9,749 nt of DNA from Anaerolineae bacterium (lineage in GTDB: Bacteria; Chloroflexota; Anaerolineae; JAFGEY01), in NCBI GenBank assembly GCA_016931365.1, contig JAFGEY010000406.1:1-9749 (forward strand), written 5' to 3'. The translations under genes were made by a program, and so were the position numbers. Below the pieces are notes generated by a model that made no database searches, was not told where the DNA came from, and saw nothing but the letters and a program-made list of their open reading frames with translations. Shown here in pieces: positions 1 through 6,246 of this stretch (position 1 is its first letter; the number at the start of each line of letters is the position of its first letter).

Positions 1-1
1 C

Positions 2-409
2 TGGCGCAACGACCCGGTCGAGTGCGCCTGGAACCAGTCGCAGGTCCGCGCCGGGCTGGCCTGCAACGGCTACTGGGAGATCGAGGTCAGGATGCCGGGC
101 CGCTACCGCTTTGAGCTGCGCCGCTGGCCCCGGCAAGAAGACCGGGCGCTGATTGAGGGCATACCCGGTCCGCTGAAGCCCTTTACCGACGCGATCAAAG
201 AGGGCTGGGGCGGCGGGCGGGCGATCCCGTTGGTCGAAGCCAGGCTCGTCGTCGCTGGCATCGATCAACGCAAGCCGATCGCGCCGGGAGACAAATGCGT
301 CGAATTCCTGGCCGACCTCAACGCCGGCGAGACACGCCTGCAAACCTGGCTCGTTGACGCAGACGGGGCCGATATCGGCGCGTATTTTGTGTACGTGGAG
401 CGAGCATAG
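2..409 (+). CDS. Arylsulfatase-type sulfatase, C-terminal fragment
   Basis: This is the last 135 codons of a gene that begins upstream of the window; the frame is open from base 2 to the TAG at 407-409. The visible part resembles the C-terminal subdomain of formylglycine-dependent sulfatases (alkaline-phosphatase superfamily), which typically has a segment like GYWEIEVRMPGRYRFELRRW and ends in a strand like GAYFVYVER. The catalytic N-terminal domain, with the Cys/Ser that is converted to formylglycine and the metal ligands, lies outside the window, so activity cannot be judged. Such enzymes remove sulfate esters from sugars or aromatic compounds. A GH130-type enzyme lies about 2.4 kb downstream, which would fit polysaccharide use, although a promoter and another gene separate them. 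Family assignment rests on remembered C-terminal motifs only. An internal ATG at base 92 gives a shorter frame but is not a credible start, since the homologous sequence continues upstream. Confidence 0.75.
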   Translation, partial: WRNDPVECAWNQSQVRAGLACNGYWEIEVRMPGRYRFELRRWPRQEDRALIEGIPGPLKPFTDAIKEGWGGGRAIPLVEARLVVAGIDQRKPIAPGDKCVEFLADLNAGETRLQTWLVDADGADIGAYFVYVERA

Positions 410-437
410 CAAGCTGCACCCCCACGCACCTCGATGC

Positions 438-466
438 TTGACATACGTGGGCTGTTCTGTTATGCT
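438..466 (+). promoter_or_regulatory. Sigma70-like promoter for the repeat lipoprotein gene
   Basis: TTGACA at 438-443 is a perfect -35 match. It is followed by a 17-base spacer and TATGCT at 461-466, a 4-of-6 match to the -10 consensus. Transcription would start near 473, leaving a leader of about 150 bases before the ATG at 627. It lies just after the sulfatase stop, so the lipoprotein is probably transcribed on its own. Confidence 0.55.
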
Positions 467-472
467 GGAAGC

Positions 473-626
473 AGATCGACTGGTGTCCACGATCGGATCA
501 TCTCTACCGGGAATCGCTTCCCGGCCAGATATGGCCTATCCCAAGACCGTCGTCTTTTGTGCAAGGATTTTCTTCCGAGCGACCAAGTCCTGTTCAATTC
601 CGATTGATTCGGGATAGGGAGGTACA
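473..626 (+). promoter_or_regulatory. Structured 5' leader with hairpins and ribosome binding site
   Basis: This is the rest of the 217-base spacer between the sulfatase and the lipoprotein; I see no gene in it. It contains a perfect 7-bp hairpin, CCGGGAA (507-513), loop TCGC, TTCCCGG (518-524). A weaker one pairs GATCG (474-478) with CGATC (490-494). CCTATCCC (535-542) is the exact complement of GGGATAGG (611-618), whose last two bases overlap the strong Shine-Dalgarno GGGAGG at 617-622, four bases before the ATG. Long-range pairing could therefore partly mask the ribosome site. No T-run follows the 507-524 hairpin, so it does not look like a terminator. No known riboswitch class is recognised; the regulatory role is inference. 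Confidence 0.35.
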
Positions 627-2747
627 ATGAACAAAACAAAATCAGTTCTGCTCGTCTTGCTCATTTTGGCCCTGGCCGCCTGCAAACCCACCGCCGCGCC
701 GACGGCAGCACTGCCTACCGACACGCCGCAGCCGGCCGCGCCCACCTTTACCGTAACAGCCCAGGGGCCTACTGTCATGCCAACACCCACGGCCACGTCT
801 GCACCCACTCATACGCCAACGCCCACACCAACGCCCACCCCGGCCACCGTGCAGATTGGCACGCAGGGCGGTGAACTAACCAGCCTCGACGGGCGCGCAC
901 GGCTTGTTTTCCCGGCCGGCGCGGCGCCGGGGCCGCTCACTGTGTCGATGCAGACGCGCGACCGGCAGTCCGACGACGGCGCCGTTCTCTCGCCGATCAT
1001 CGAGATCGAAATCTTGCCGGCGTTGTCAGCCCCGTTGGAGCAGCTCGTCATGCTGTCGCTGCTCCAACCGCCCGCTGAAGCGCCGCTGTTCCAGTTCGCG
1101 CGCCTGATGACGATGCCTGGCCAATTCAAATCGCCGTCCGGCGACCCGCCGTCCAGCCTCAGTTATTGGCTGCCGCTGCCCCAGACGCGGCTCGACGAGA
1201 ACGGACACCCCGTGCTGCCGCTGGCCCAGTTTTCCACCTATGCGCCCTATACGCAAACGATGGCCATACCAGGATGTACACCCACTACCGATGAACTAAC
1301 GCCGCCGCCCGCGCCCGACGGCTATGTGTACATTGGCGTCGATGTGGTGATCAACAAGGTCTACGAGGCTTCACTTTCTACCACACCGCTCACCCGCCAG
1401 GGCACGCCGGACGATCTGGTGTACATCAGCAGCAAGACCGATGTGCAAGACGGTGCGACGACATGCGACATCATTGTCGCCCACGTGTTCGCGCCGCAAA
1501 TCAACATCGAACCCAGCTTGCTACCCTGCCAGCCCGACCCGGCCGATCTGACGCCGCCGGAACCGCCGGCCGGTTTTGTCTATGTCGGCGTCGATGTGGT
1601 GGTGAACGGCGAGTGGGACGAAACTCTTTCCACCGTGCCGCTCGACCGCCCGGAATCGCCAAATGACCTGCGCACAATCCACTCGACCACCACCACGTCG
1701 GGGCAAGCCGTGCAGTGCGACATTGTGGTCAGCCATCTCTTTGCACCGGCGCCATCCGGCGATACACCCGCCGAATGCACGCCCGGAGAGGACATTTTGC
1801 AGCCGCCGCCCCCGCCGTCAAGCGACTATGTTTACGTGGGACGCGAGGTCGTCATCAACAACATTTACAGCGAAAAACACTCAACCGCGCCGCTCGGCCG
1901 GCCGCACGCGTCCAGCGACATGGTCATGGCCTCTTCGAGCACCGTAGCCCGCAACGGCGTATTGATCTGTGACATTGCAATCACTCACATCTATGCACGA
2001 ATCAGCGGGGATGGCGAGCAAGACGCCGGAGCGCAAGACTGCGCGCCCACCGCCGAGGAACTGGCTCCACCGCCGGCCCCGGAAGGCTATGCCTATGTCG
2101 GCGTCGATGTGGTGATTAACGGCGTGTGGGATGACAAGCGCTCCACCGTGCCGCTCGATCGCCCAGAATCGCCCCAAGACGTCAACGTGATGCGCAGCCG
2201 CACCCAGGTATTGAATGGCGTGACCGTCTGCGATGTGGTCGTGCGTCATCTCTTTGCGCCGATCGGTTACACCGGCTGTTCCGTGCCGCCCGAGATGCTG
2301 CAAATGCCGCCCGTGCCACCCTGCCATCGCTACGTCGGCGTTGATGTGGTGATCAACTACCGGCTGGTCAAATCGAGCGTGCCGCTGAATCGCCCGTTCA
2401 AATCGACCGACGTGGTGCAGATCAGCTCGCAGACCACCATGGCCAACGGGCAGGTGCTCTGCGACATCATTGTCGCCCACACCTTTGAGCCGATCCCCTG
2501 CCCGCCATGCAAGACGATCGTGCCGTCGCAGAGTGAGCCTTCGATATACACCAAACCAACAGGCACTTCGGTCTATTTTGGCCCTTGCGCCCAACTGACC
2601 GCCGACGATATCGCCAAACTGACCGGCCTGTCGATCACGCCGCCGTACATCGGCCAGGATGGCGGCCTGGGCATCACCCTGCCGCCCGGCGCCTCGGTGA
2701 GCTATGACGGCAAGAACGTGATCATCACTATGCCCAACTGTCCTTGA
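627..2747 (+). CDS. Secreted lipoprotein with ZU5-like region and five Cys-paired tandem repeats
   Basis: The product has 706 residues. It opens with a lipoprotein signal peptide (positive N-end, hydrophobic residues 7-18, lipobox LAAC with Cys19), followed by a Thr/Pro-rich linker to about residue 73 that includes a TPTPTPTPTP run. Residues 76-140 (GGELTSLDGRARLVFPAGA) look like a ZU5-type beta module. From residue 217 there are five tandem repeats of 79-88 residues, beginning at Cys217, 301, 384, 472 and 551. Each has the pattern C-x-P, PPxPxGYVYVG, VDVVIN, STVPLDRP, then CDIVVxHLFAP. The second Cys of each (280, 364, 448, 535, 612) lies 61-64 residues after the first, suggesting one disulfide per repeat. 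The last part, residues 627-706, is different and has two more Cys. I do not recognise the repeat domain; a structural or binding role at the cell surface is likely, but no enzymatic motif is seen. The start is supported by GGGAGG four bases upstream. Confidence 0.85.
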   Translation: MNKTKSVLLVLLILALAACKPTAAPTAALPTDTPQPAAPTFTVTAQGPTVMPTPTATSAPTHTPTPTPTPTPATVQIGTQGGELTSLDGRARLVFPAGAAPGPLTVSMQTRDRQSDDGAVLSPIIEIEILPALSAPLEQLVMLSLLQPPAEAPLFQFARLMTMPGQFKSPSGDPPSSLSYWLPLPQTRLDENGHPVLPLAQFSTYAPYTQTMAIPGCTPTTDELTPPPAPDGYVYIGVDVVINKVYEASLSTTPLTRQGTPDDLVYISSKTDVQDGATTCDIIVAHVFAPQINIEPSLLPCQPDPADLTPPEPPAGFVYVGVDVVVNGEWDETLSTVPLDRPESPNDLRTIHSTTTTSGQAVQCDIVVSHLFAPAPSGDTPAECTPGEDILQPPPPPSSDYVYVGREVVINNIYSEKHSTAPLGRPHASSDMVMASSSTVARNGVLICDIAITHIYARISGDGEQDAGAQDCAPTAEELAPPPAPEGYAYVGVDVVINGVWDDKRSTVPLDRPESPQDVNVMRSRTQVLNGVTVCDVVVRHLFAPIGYTGCSVPPEMLQMPPVPPCHRYVGVDVVINYRLVKSSVPLNRPFKSTDVVQISSQTTMANGQVLCDIIVAHTFEPIPCPPCKTIVPSQSEPSIYTKPTGTSVYFGPCAQLTADDIAKLTGLSITPPYIGQDGGLGITLPPGASVSYDGKNVIITMPNCP
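1275..2492 (+). repeat. Five in-gene tandem repeats (237-264 bp units)
   Basis: The units start at 1275, 1527, 1776, 2040 and 2277. The best-conserved DNA core, GGCGTCGATGTGGTG, occurs with little change near 1336, 1587, 2100 and 2337; unit three (REVVIN) has diverged. Units two and four are the most alike (both STVPLDRPESP). Protein conservation is stronger than DNA identity, which points to old internal duplication held by selection and not to recent slippage. Confidence 0.85.
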
Positions 2748-2768
2748 TCGGTTCGTCCTGCTTTTTTC

Positions 2769-2818
2769 ATGTGCCCATCACCGCAGGCGAACTCTGGTTC
2801 GCACGATGACGGGCACAT
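2769..2818. other. Imperfect inverted repeat in intergenic spacer
   Basis: ATGTGCCC (2769-2776) pairs perfectly with GGGCACAT (2811-2818). An inner stem, GCGAAC with GTTCGC around a TCTG loop, is separated from it by an internal loop. A T6 run lies before the hairpin (2762-2767), not after it, so it is not a standard intrinsic terminator for either strand. It may be a structured leader of the GH130 gene or a factor-binding site. CATAAT at 2816-2821 resembles a -10 box but has no convincing -35 box. Confidence 0.4.
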
Positions 2819-2841
2819 AATTTACAAAGGGAGCACTCGCT

Positions 2842-3726
2842 ATGAAATTCAACCGTTATCCCGGCAATCCCATCCTCCTCCCCAACCCGGCGCACGAGTG
2901 GGAGGCGCTGAACGTCTTTAACTGCGCCGTCGTCCGGCACAACGACCTTTTTCACATGCTTTACCGCGCGCAGGGCATACACTATAAATCGTCGATCGGC
3001 TATGCGGTCAGCGTGGACGGCCTCGATTGGTCGCGCCTCGACAAGCCGGTGCTGGCCTATGGCGGTGAATACGAGACGCGCGGCGTCGAAGACCCGCGCG
3101 TGACCGAGATCGACGGCGTCTTTTATATGACCTACACCGGCTATTCGTCACACGGCACACGGGCCAGCATCGCCCGCAGCACCAACCTCGTTCACTGGGA
3201 CAAGCTGTGCGTCGCCTTGCCCGACGAGGATAACAAGGATCACGCCCTATTCCCCGGAAAAATCAACGACCGCTATGGCGGACGGTACTGCATGTTTCAC
3301 CGCCGTCCACCGAGCATCTGGCTGTGCTATTCGGACGATTTGATCCATTGGCGCGATCACCAACTGGTTCTTGGTCCACGCGACGGTTGGGATGGGCAAA
3401 AGGTCGGCATCAGTGGCCCACCGCTCAAAACCCCACACGGCTGGCTGCTGGTCTATCACGGCGTCGACGGGCGCAACGTGTACCGCCAGGGCCTCGTCTT
3501 GCTCGACCTCGACGACCCGGCCCGCGTCCTCTCCCGCCCCGCCCCATGGGTGATGGAGCCGGAAGAGCCGTGGGAATTTGTCGGCGATGTGCCCAACGTC
3601 GTCTTTAGCTGCGCCAATTTGATCGTCGGCAACGAACTATGGCTTTACTACGGCGGCGCCGATCGCGTCATCGGCCAGGCCAGTTGCCCGATGGCAGATG
3701 TGGTGGCGTTTTTGAGAGCGGGGTAA
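2842..3726 (+). CDS. GH130-family beta-mannoside phosphorylase or beta-mannosidase
   Basis: The 294-residue product has the five-bladed propeller hallmarks of glycoside hydrolase family 130: an N-terminal PGNPIL, MLYRA (39-43), SIGYAVSVDG (51-60), GVEDPRV (81-87) with the predicted catalytic acid Asp84, LFPGKI (136-141), HRRPP (153-157), GPP (192-194), YHGVD (205-209), PNVVF (251-255) and YYGGAD (269-274). Its length is usual for the shorter members. The family contains inverting phosphorylases acting on beta-1,4- or beta-1,2-mannosides and also beta-1,2-mannosidases. The basic residues of the KI/HRR region favour phosphate use, but I cannot assign the subfamily or linkage from sequence alone. 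There is no signal peptide, so it should act in the cytoplasm on imported oligosaccharides. GGGAG at about 2829-2833 supports the start. The next gene begins 3 bases after its stop, so they form an operon. Confidence 0.85.
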   Translation: MKFNRYPGNPILLPNPAHEWEALNVFNCAVVRHNDLFHMLYRAQGIHYKSSIGYAVSVDGLDWSRLDKPVLAYGGEYETRGVEDPRVTEIDGVFYMTYTGYSSHGTRASIARSTNLVHWDKLCVALPDEDNKDHALFPGKINDRYGGRYCMFHRRPPSIWLCYSDDLIHWRDHQLVLGPRDGWDGQKVGISGPPLKTPHGWLLVYHGVDGRNVYRQGLVLLDLDDPARVLSRPAPWVMEPEEPWEFVGDVPNVVFSCANLIVGNELWLYYGGADRVIGQASCPMADVVAFLRAG

Positions 3727-3729
3727 TCG

Positions 3730-4791
3730 ATGAACGGACGCGAGCGCGTCATCCGCGCCTTGCGCTGCGAGCGCCCTGACCGGGCGCCGCGCGACCTGTG
3801 GGCCTTGCCGGGGATCGGGATGTATCGTCAGGGTGAACTCGACGCGATGCTGCGGCGCTTTCCGCTGGACATCACCAAGCCGCGCGCGCAGTACGGCCGG
3901 GGCAAGCGCGAGCGGGGAACGCCACACGCGGTCGGCGCGTACACCGACGCCTGGGGCTGCGTGTGGCACGTTGCCGAGCCGGGCGTCGTCGGCGAAGTCA
4001 AAGGCCCGCCGCTGGCCGATTGGTCGGCTCTGCAAAGCTACAAACCACCTGTAGAGATCATAGACAACGCCGATTTCAGCCGCGCCAGGGACAACGCAGC
4101 ACCTGACACCGCGCTGTATTCCACCGGTCAGGGCGCAGGGCTATCCACGCTCCAGGGAGCAAGCGACAGCTTTGTGCTCGCCGGCACCACGGTGCGCCCC
4201 TTTGAGCGAATGCAGTTCCTGCGCGGCACGGAGGCCTTGTTTATCGACCTGGCTTACGAAACCGCCGACCTTTTCAAGCTGCGCGACATGCTGCACGAAT
4301 TTTTCCTGCGCGAGTTGGAACTGTGGTGCCGCACCGATGTCGATGGCATCTCGTTTATGGACGACTGGGGCGCGCAAAACGCGCTGCTCATTTCGCCCAA
4401 ACAATGGCGCGTGTTGTTCAAGCCGCTGTACAAAGACTATGTCGACCTGATCCACGCCGCGAGCAAGTTTGCCTTTTTCCACTCCGACGGGCACATTATG
4501 GAGATTTATCCTGACCTGATCGAAATCGGCGTCGACGCAGTCAACTCGCAGTTGTTCTGCATGGATATCAAAGAGATCGGGCGGCTGTGCCGGGGCAAAA
4601 TCGCCTTCTGGGGTGAGATCGACCGGCAGGGGATCCTGCCCTTTGGCACGCCGGAAGACGTGCGCGCTGCCGTGCGTCGCGTGCGCGCCGCGCTCGACGA
4701 TGGCGTTGGTGGTGTGTTTGCCCAGTGCGAGTGGGGCAACGACGTCAGCGCCCAAAACGTCGCCGCCGTGTTTGAGACGTGGATGGAATAA
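3730..4791 (+). CDS. URO-D / cobamide methyltransferase-like (MtaA/HemE superfamily) protein
   Basis: The 353-residue product has the TIM-barrel pattern of the uroporphyrinogen decarboxylase superfamily: N-terminal MNGRERVIRALRCERPDRAP, VDGISFMDDWG (204-214) followed by LLISPKQWR, FFHSDGHIMEIYPDLIEIGVD (from 249), and FWGEID (293-298). It lacks HemE's arginine-rich RQAGRY-type signature near the N-end, so haem synthesis is unlikely. It also lacks the His-x-Cys zinc motif of the methanol and methylamine methyltransferases (His251 is followed by Ser-Asp), although Cys333 sits near the place of the distal zinc ligand. Relatives of this kind are often found next to sugar-degradation genes and have no settled function; demethylation of O-methyl sugars is one possibility. 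The start is three bases after the GH130 stop, pointing to translational coupling. The superfamily call is firm and the substrate unknown. Confidence 0.8.
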   Translation: MNGRERVIRALRCERPDRAPRDLWALPGIGMYRQGELDAMLRRFPLDITKPRAQYGRGKRERGTPHAVGAYTDAWGCVWHVAEPGVVGEVKGPPLADWSALQSYKPPVEIIDNADFSRARDNAAPDTALYSTGQGAGLSTLQGASDSFVLAGTTVRPFERMQFLRGTEALFIDLAYETADLFKLRDMLHEFFLRELELWCRTDVDGISFMDDWGAQNALLISPKQWRVLFKPLYKDYVDLIHAASKFAFFHSDGHIMEIYPDLIEIGVDAVNSQLFCMDIKEIGRLCRGKIAFWGEIDRQGILPFGTPEDVRAAVRRVRAALDDGVGGVFAQCEWGNDVSAQNVAAVFETWME

Positions 4792-4800
4792 GAATTCAAC

Positions 4801-4829
4801 TTGCCATCACTTACAAAAAATGCTACAAT
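4801..4829 (+). promoter_or_regulatory. Sigma70-like promoter for the histidine kinase gene
   Basis: TTGCCA (4801-4806) is separated by a 17-base spacer from TACAAT (4824-4829). Each box matches the consensus at 5 of 6 positions. Transcription would start near 4836, about 40 bases before the ATG at 4877. The boxes lie just after the preceding stop codon in a locally AT-rich stretch. Confidence 0.6.
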
Positions 4830-4876
4830 CTTGAGTATCTGCGTGTTGAAGCGATTTCATGCATGAGGGGAACAGT

Positions 4877-6112
4877 ATGGACAAGGAAGACGAACGCTCG
4901 CCGATCATCCGGTCGCAGGCGCAAAAAATAGAAGGGCTGCTGCGTGTTCTGGAAGTCACGCGCATGTTGAATGAAACACTCAACCTGGAAATGCAGCTCC
5001 AACTGATCCAGGATGCCAGCACCGAATTGACCGAGACCGAAGCTGGCGCGATCTTTTTGCGCGATGCCAAGACAGACGAGCTTTTTTTCCTCTCGGCCAC
5101 CGGCGCGGCGGCGGAGGGTGAAAAGGGAGACAAACTCAAGAAAATCCCCGTGCCGATGGAGGGCAGCATCGCTGGATGGGTGGTTTCCAACGGCAAGTCG
5201 GCTGTTGTCAACGATGTTAAACACGATACGCGTCATTTCAACAAGGCCGACGACGCAACCAAATTCGAAACCCGCTCCATCCTGGCCGTGCCGCTGGTGC
5301 GCCGGGGTAAGATCATCGGCGCGCTGGAAGTCTTGAATAAAAAGGGCGACCGGCCCTTCTCCGATGAAGACGTTGAGATATTGACCACACTCGCCGCGCA
5401 GGCCGCCGTGTCGATCGAAAATGCGCGGCTGTTCGAGCAAAGCGATTTAATCTCGGAGGTAGTGCACGAACTGCGCACGCCAATGACTTCGATCATCGGC
5501 TATGCGAAAATGATCAATATGCCCGGCATTCCCGAAGAAGCCAAAATCAAATTTGCCGAGACCATTCATCGCGAAGCGGCCCGCTTGGGCAAGATGGTCA
5601 ACGATTTTTTGGAATGGGCACGCCTGGAGTCAGGCCGCATCCGTATGGAAGAAAAGCCAGTCGATATGCGTCAGGTCATTCAGGACACGGCGGCGATCAT
5701 CGAACCGCAGGCACAGGAGCACGGCATCACCGTCGTTCAAGACCTGCCCGAAGGGACGATGACGGTGATCGGTGACGAGGCGCGGCTCAAACAGATTCTG
5801 GTCAACCTGGCCAGCAACGGCGTCAAATACAACAAGGACGAGGGACGGCTGAATATCATCGCCCGGATTGAGGGTGGCAACCTGTCGGTGGCCGTGCAAG
5901 ATACCGGCGTAGGCATTCCCGAGGACAGCCTGGACAAACTGTTCCAGCGTTTTTATCGCGTGCCCGGCACCGAACACATCGTGCGCGGCACGGGGTTGGG
6001 ACTGAACATCGCCAAGTCCCTGATCGAGGCGCAAGGCGGCAAGATGGATGTCGAGAGTACGGTCGGGGAAGGGACAACCTTTACGATCACGATGCCGCTT
6101 GCACAGAATTGA
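4877..6112 (+). CDS. Soluble GAF-domain sensor histidine kinase
   Basis: The 411-residue product has three parts. Residues about 28-185 form a GAF sensor domain (AGAIFLRDAKTDELFFLSATG, GSIAGWVV, RSILAVPLVRRGKIIGALEVLN). Residues 190-255 form a HisKA dimerisation domain with VVHELRTP and the phospho-acceptor His197. Residues about 295-409 form a HATPase_c domain: N-box NLASNGVKY (Asn314), G1 DTGVGI (Asp342), F-box LFQRFYRV and G2 GTGLGLNIAK. There are no membrane segments, so it should sense a cytoplasmic ligand or redox state. No response regulator is visible, making it an orphan within this window. I chose the ATG at 4877 because GAGGGG lies six bases before it; an in-frame ATG at 4859 would add six residues but lacks such a site. 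The signal bound by the GAF domain cannot be inferred. Confidence 0.92.
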   Translation: MDKEDERSPIIRSQAQKIEGLLRVLEVTRMLNETLNLEMQLQLIQDASTELTETEAGAIFLRDAKTDELFFLSATGAAAEGEKGDKLKKIPVPMEGSIAGWVVSNGKSAVVNDVKHDTRHFNKADDATKFETRSILAVPLVRRGKIIGALEVLNKKGDRPFSDEDVEILTTLAAQAAVSIENARLFEQSDLISEVVHELRTPMTSIIGYAKMINMPGIPEEAKIKFAETIHREAARLGKMVNDFLEWARLESGRIRMEEKPVDMRQVIQDTAAIIEPQAQEHGITVVQDLPEGTMTVIGDEARLKQILVNLASNGVKYNKDEGRLNIIARIEGGNLSVAVQDTGVGIPEDSLDKLFQRFYRVPGTEHIVRGTGLGLNIAKSLIEAQGGKMDVESTVGEGTTFTITMPLAQN

Positions 6113-6133
6113 TTTGAATTTTGGGCAACTCGA

Positions 6134-6165
6134 CCGGCGCAAGCCGGGCTGTGACTTGATTTTTT
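6134..6165 (+). terminator. Weak candidate terminator after the kinase gene
   Basis: CCGGC (6134-6138), a GCAA tetraloop and GCCGG (6143-6147) form a short stable hairpin 22 bases after the kinase stop. The T6 run (6160-6165) begins 12 bases further on, farther than in a normal intrinsic terminator, so the call is tentative. Confidence 0.25.
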
Positions 6166-6202
6166 CAAGAAACCAGGTTTTTGACAAGAACCTGGTTTCT
6201 TG
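6166..6202. repeat. Perfect 14-bp inverted repeat, possible REP/MITE-like element
   Basis: CAAGAAACCAGGTT (6166-6179) and AACCTGGTTTCTTG (6189-6202) are exact reverse complements around a 9-base loop. The AAGAAACC-type palindrome resembles short interspersed palindromes I recall from genomes of cyanobacteria and filamentous Chloroflexota. No T-run follows on either strand, so a plain terminator is unlikely. The loop holds TTGACA (6181-6186), a perfect -35 box. Confidence 0.6.
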
Positions 6203-6209
6203 AGGTTAT
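6181..6209 (+). promoter_or_regulatory. Tentative promoter for the selenoprotein gene
   Basis: TTGACA at 6181-6186 is followed 17 bases later by GGTTAT (6204-6209), only a 3-of-6 match to a -10 box. The -35 box lies in the loop and right arm of the palindrome, so cruciform formation or a bound protein could affect initiation. The -10 box is poor. Confidence 0.25.
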
Positions 6210-6246
6210 TGAACAAAAAGCATCACTCATTCAAATCGGAGTAGCT

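Noticed and set aside
811..842. Repetitive ACGCCNACGCCC stretch as a microsatellite or CRISPR-like array
   Set aside because: It encodes the Thr-Pro linker of the lipoprotein in frame; there are no spacers or palindromic repeats.
1881..2594. 237-residue open frame on the - strand inside the repeat lipoprotein
   Set aside because: It is rich in Arg/His and follows the repeats antisense; no known domain is seen, and the + strand frame has a signal peptide, ribosome site and conserved repeats.
4141..4755. 204-residue - strand frame opposite the URO-D-like gene
   Set aside because: Antisense shadow of a gene with clear family motifs; no recognisable domain or ribosome site.
4859..4876. Upstream ATG (4859) as kinase start
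   Set aside because: The ATG at 4877 has GAGGGG at proper distance, while 4859 has no ribosome site; only six residues are at stake.
6181..6246. TTG at 6181 as start of the selenoprotein
   Set aside because: It lies in the palindrome loop without a ribosome site; ATG 6247 has GGAG five bases before it and is directly followed by a proper lipoprotein signal peptide.
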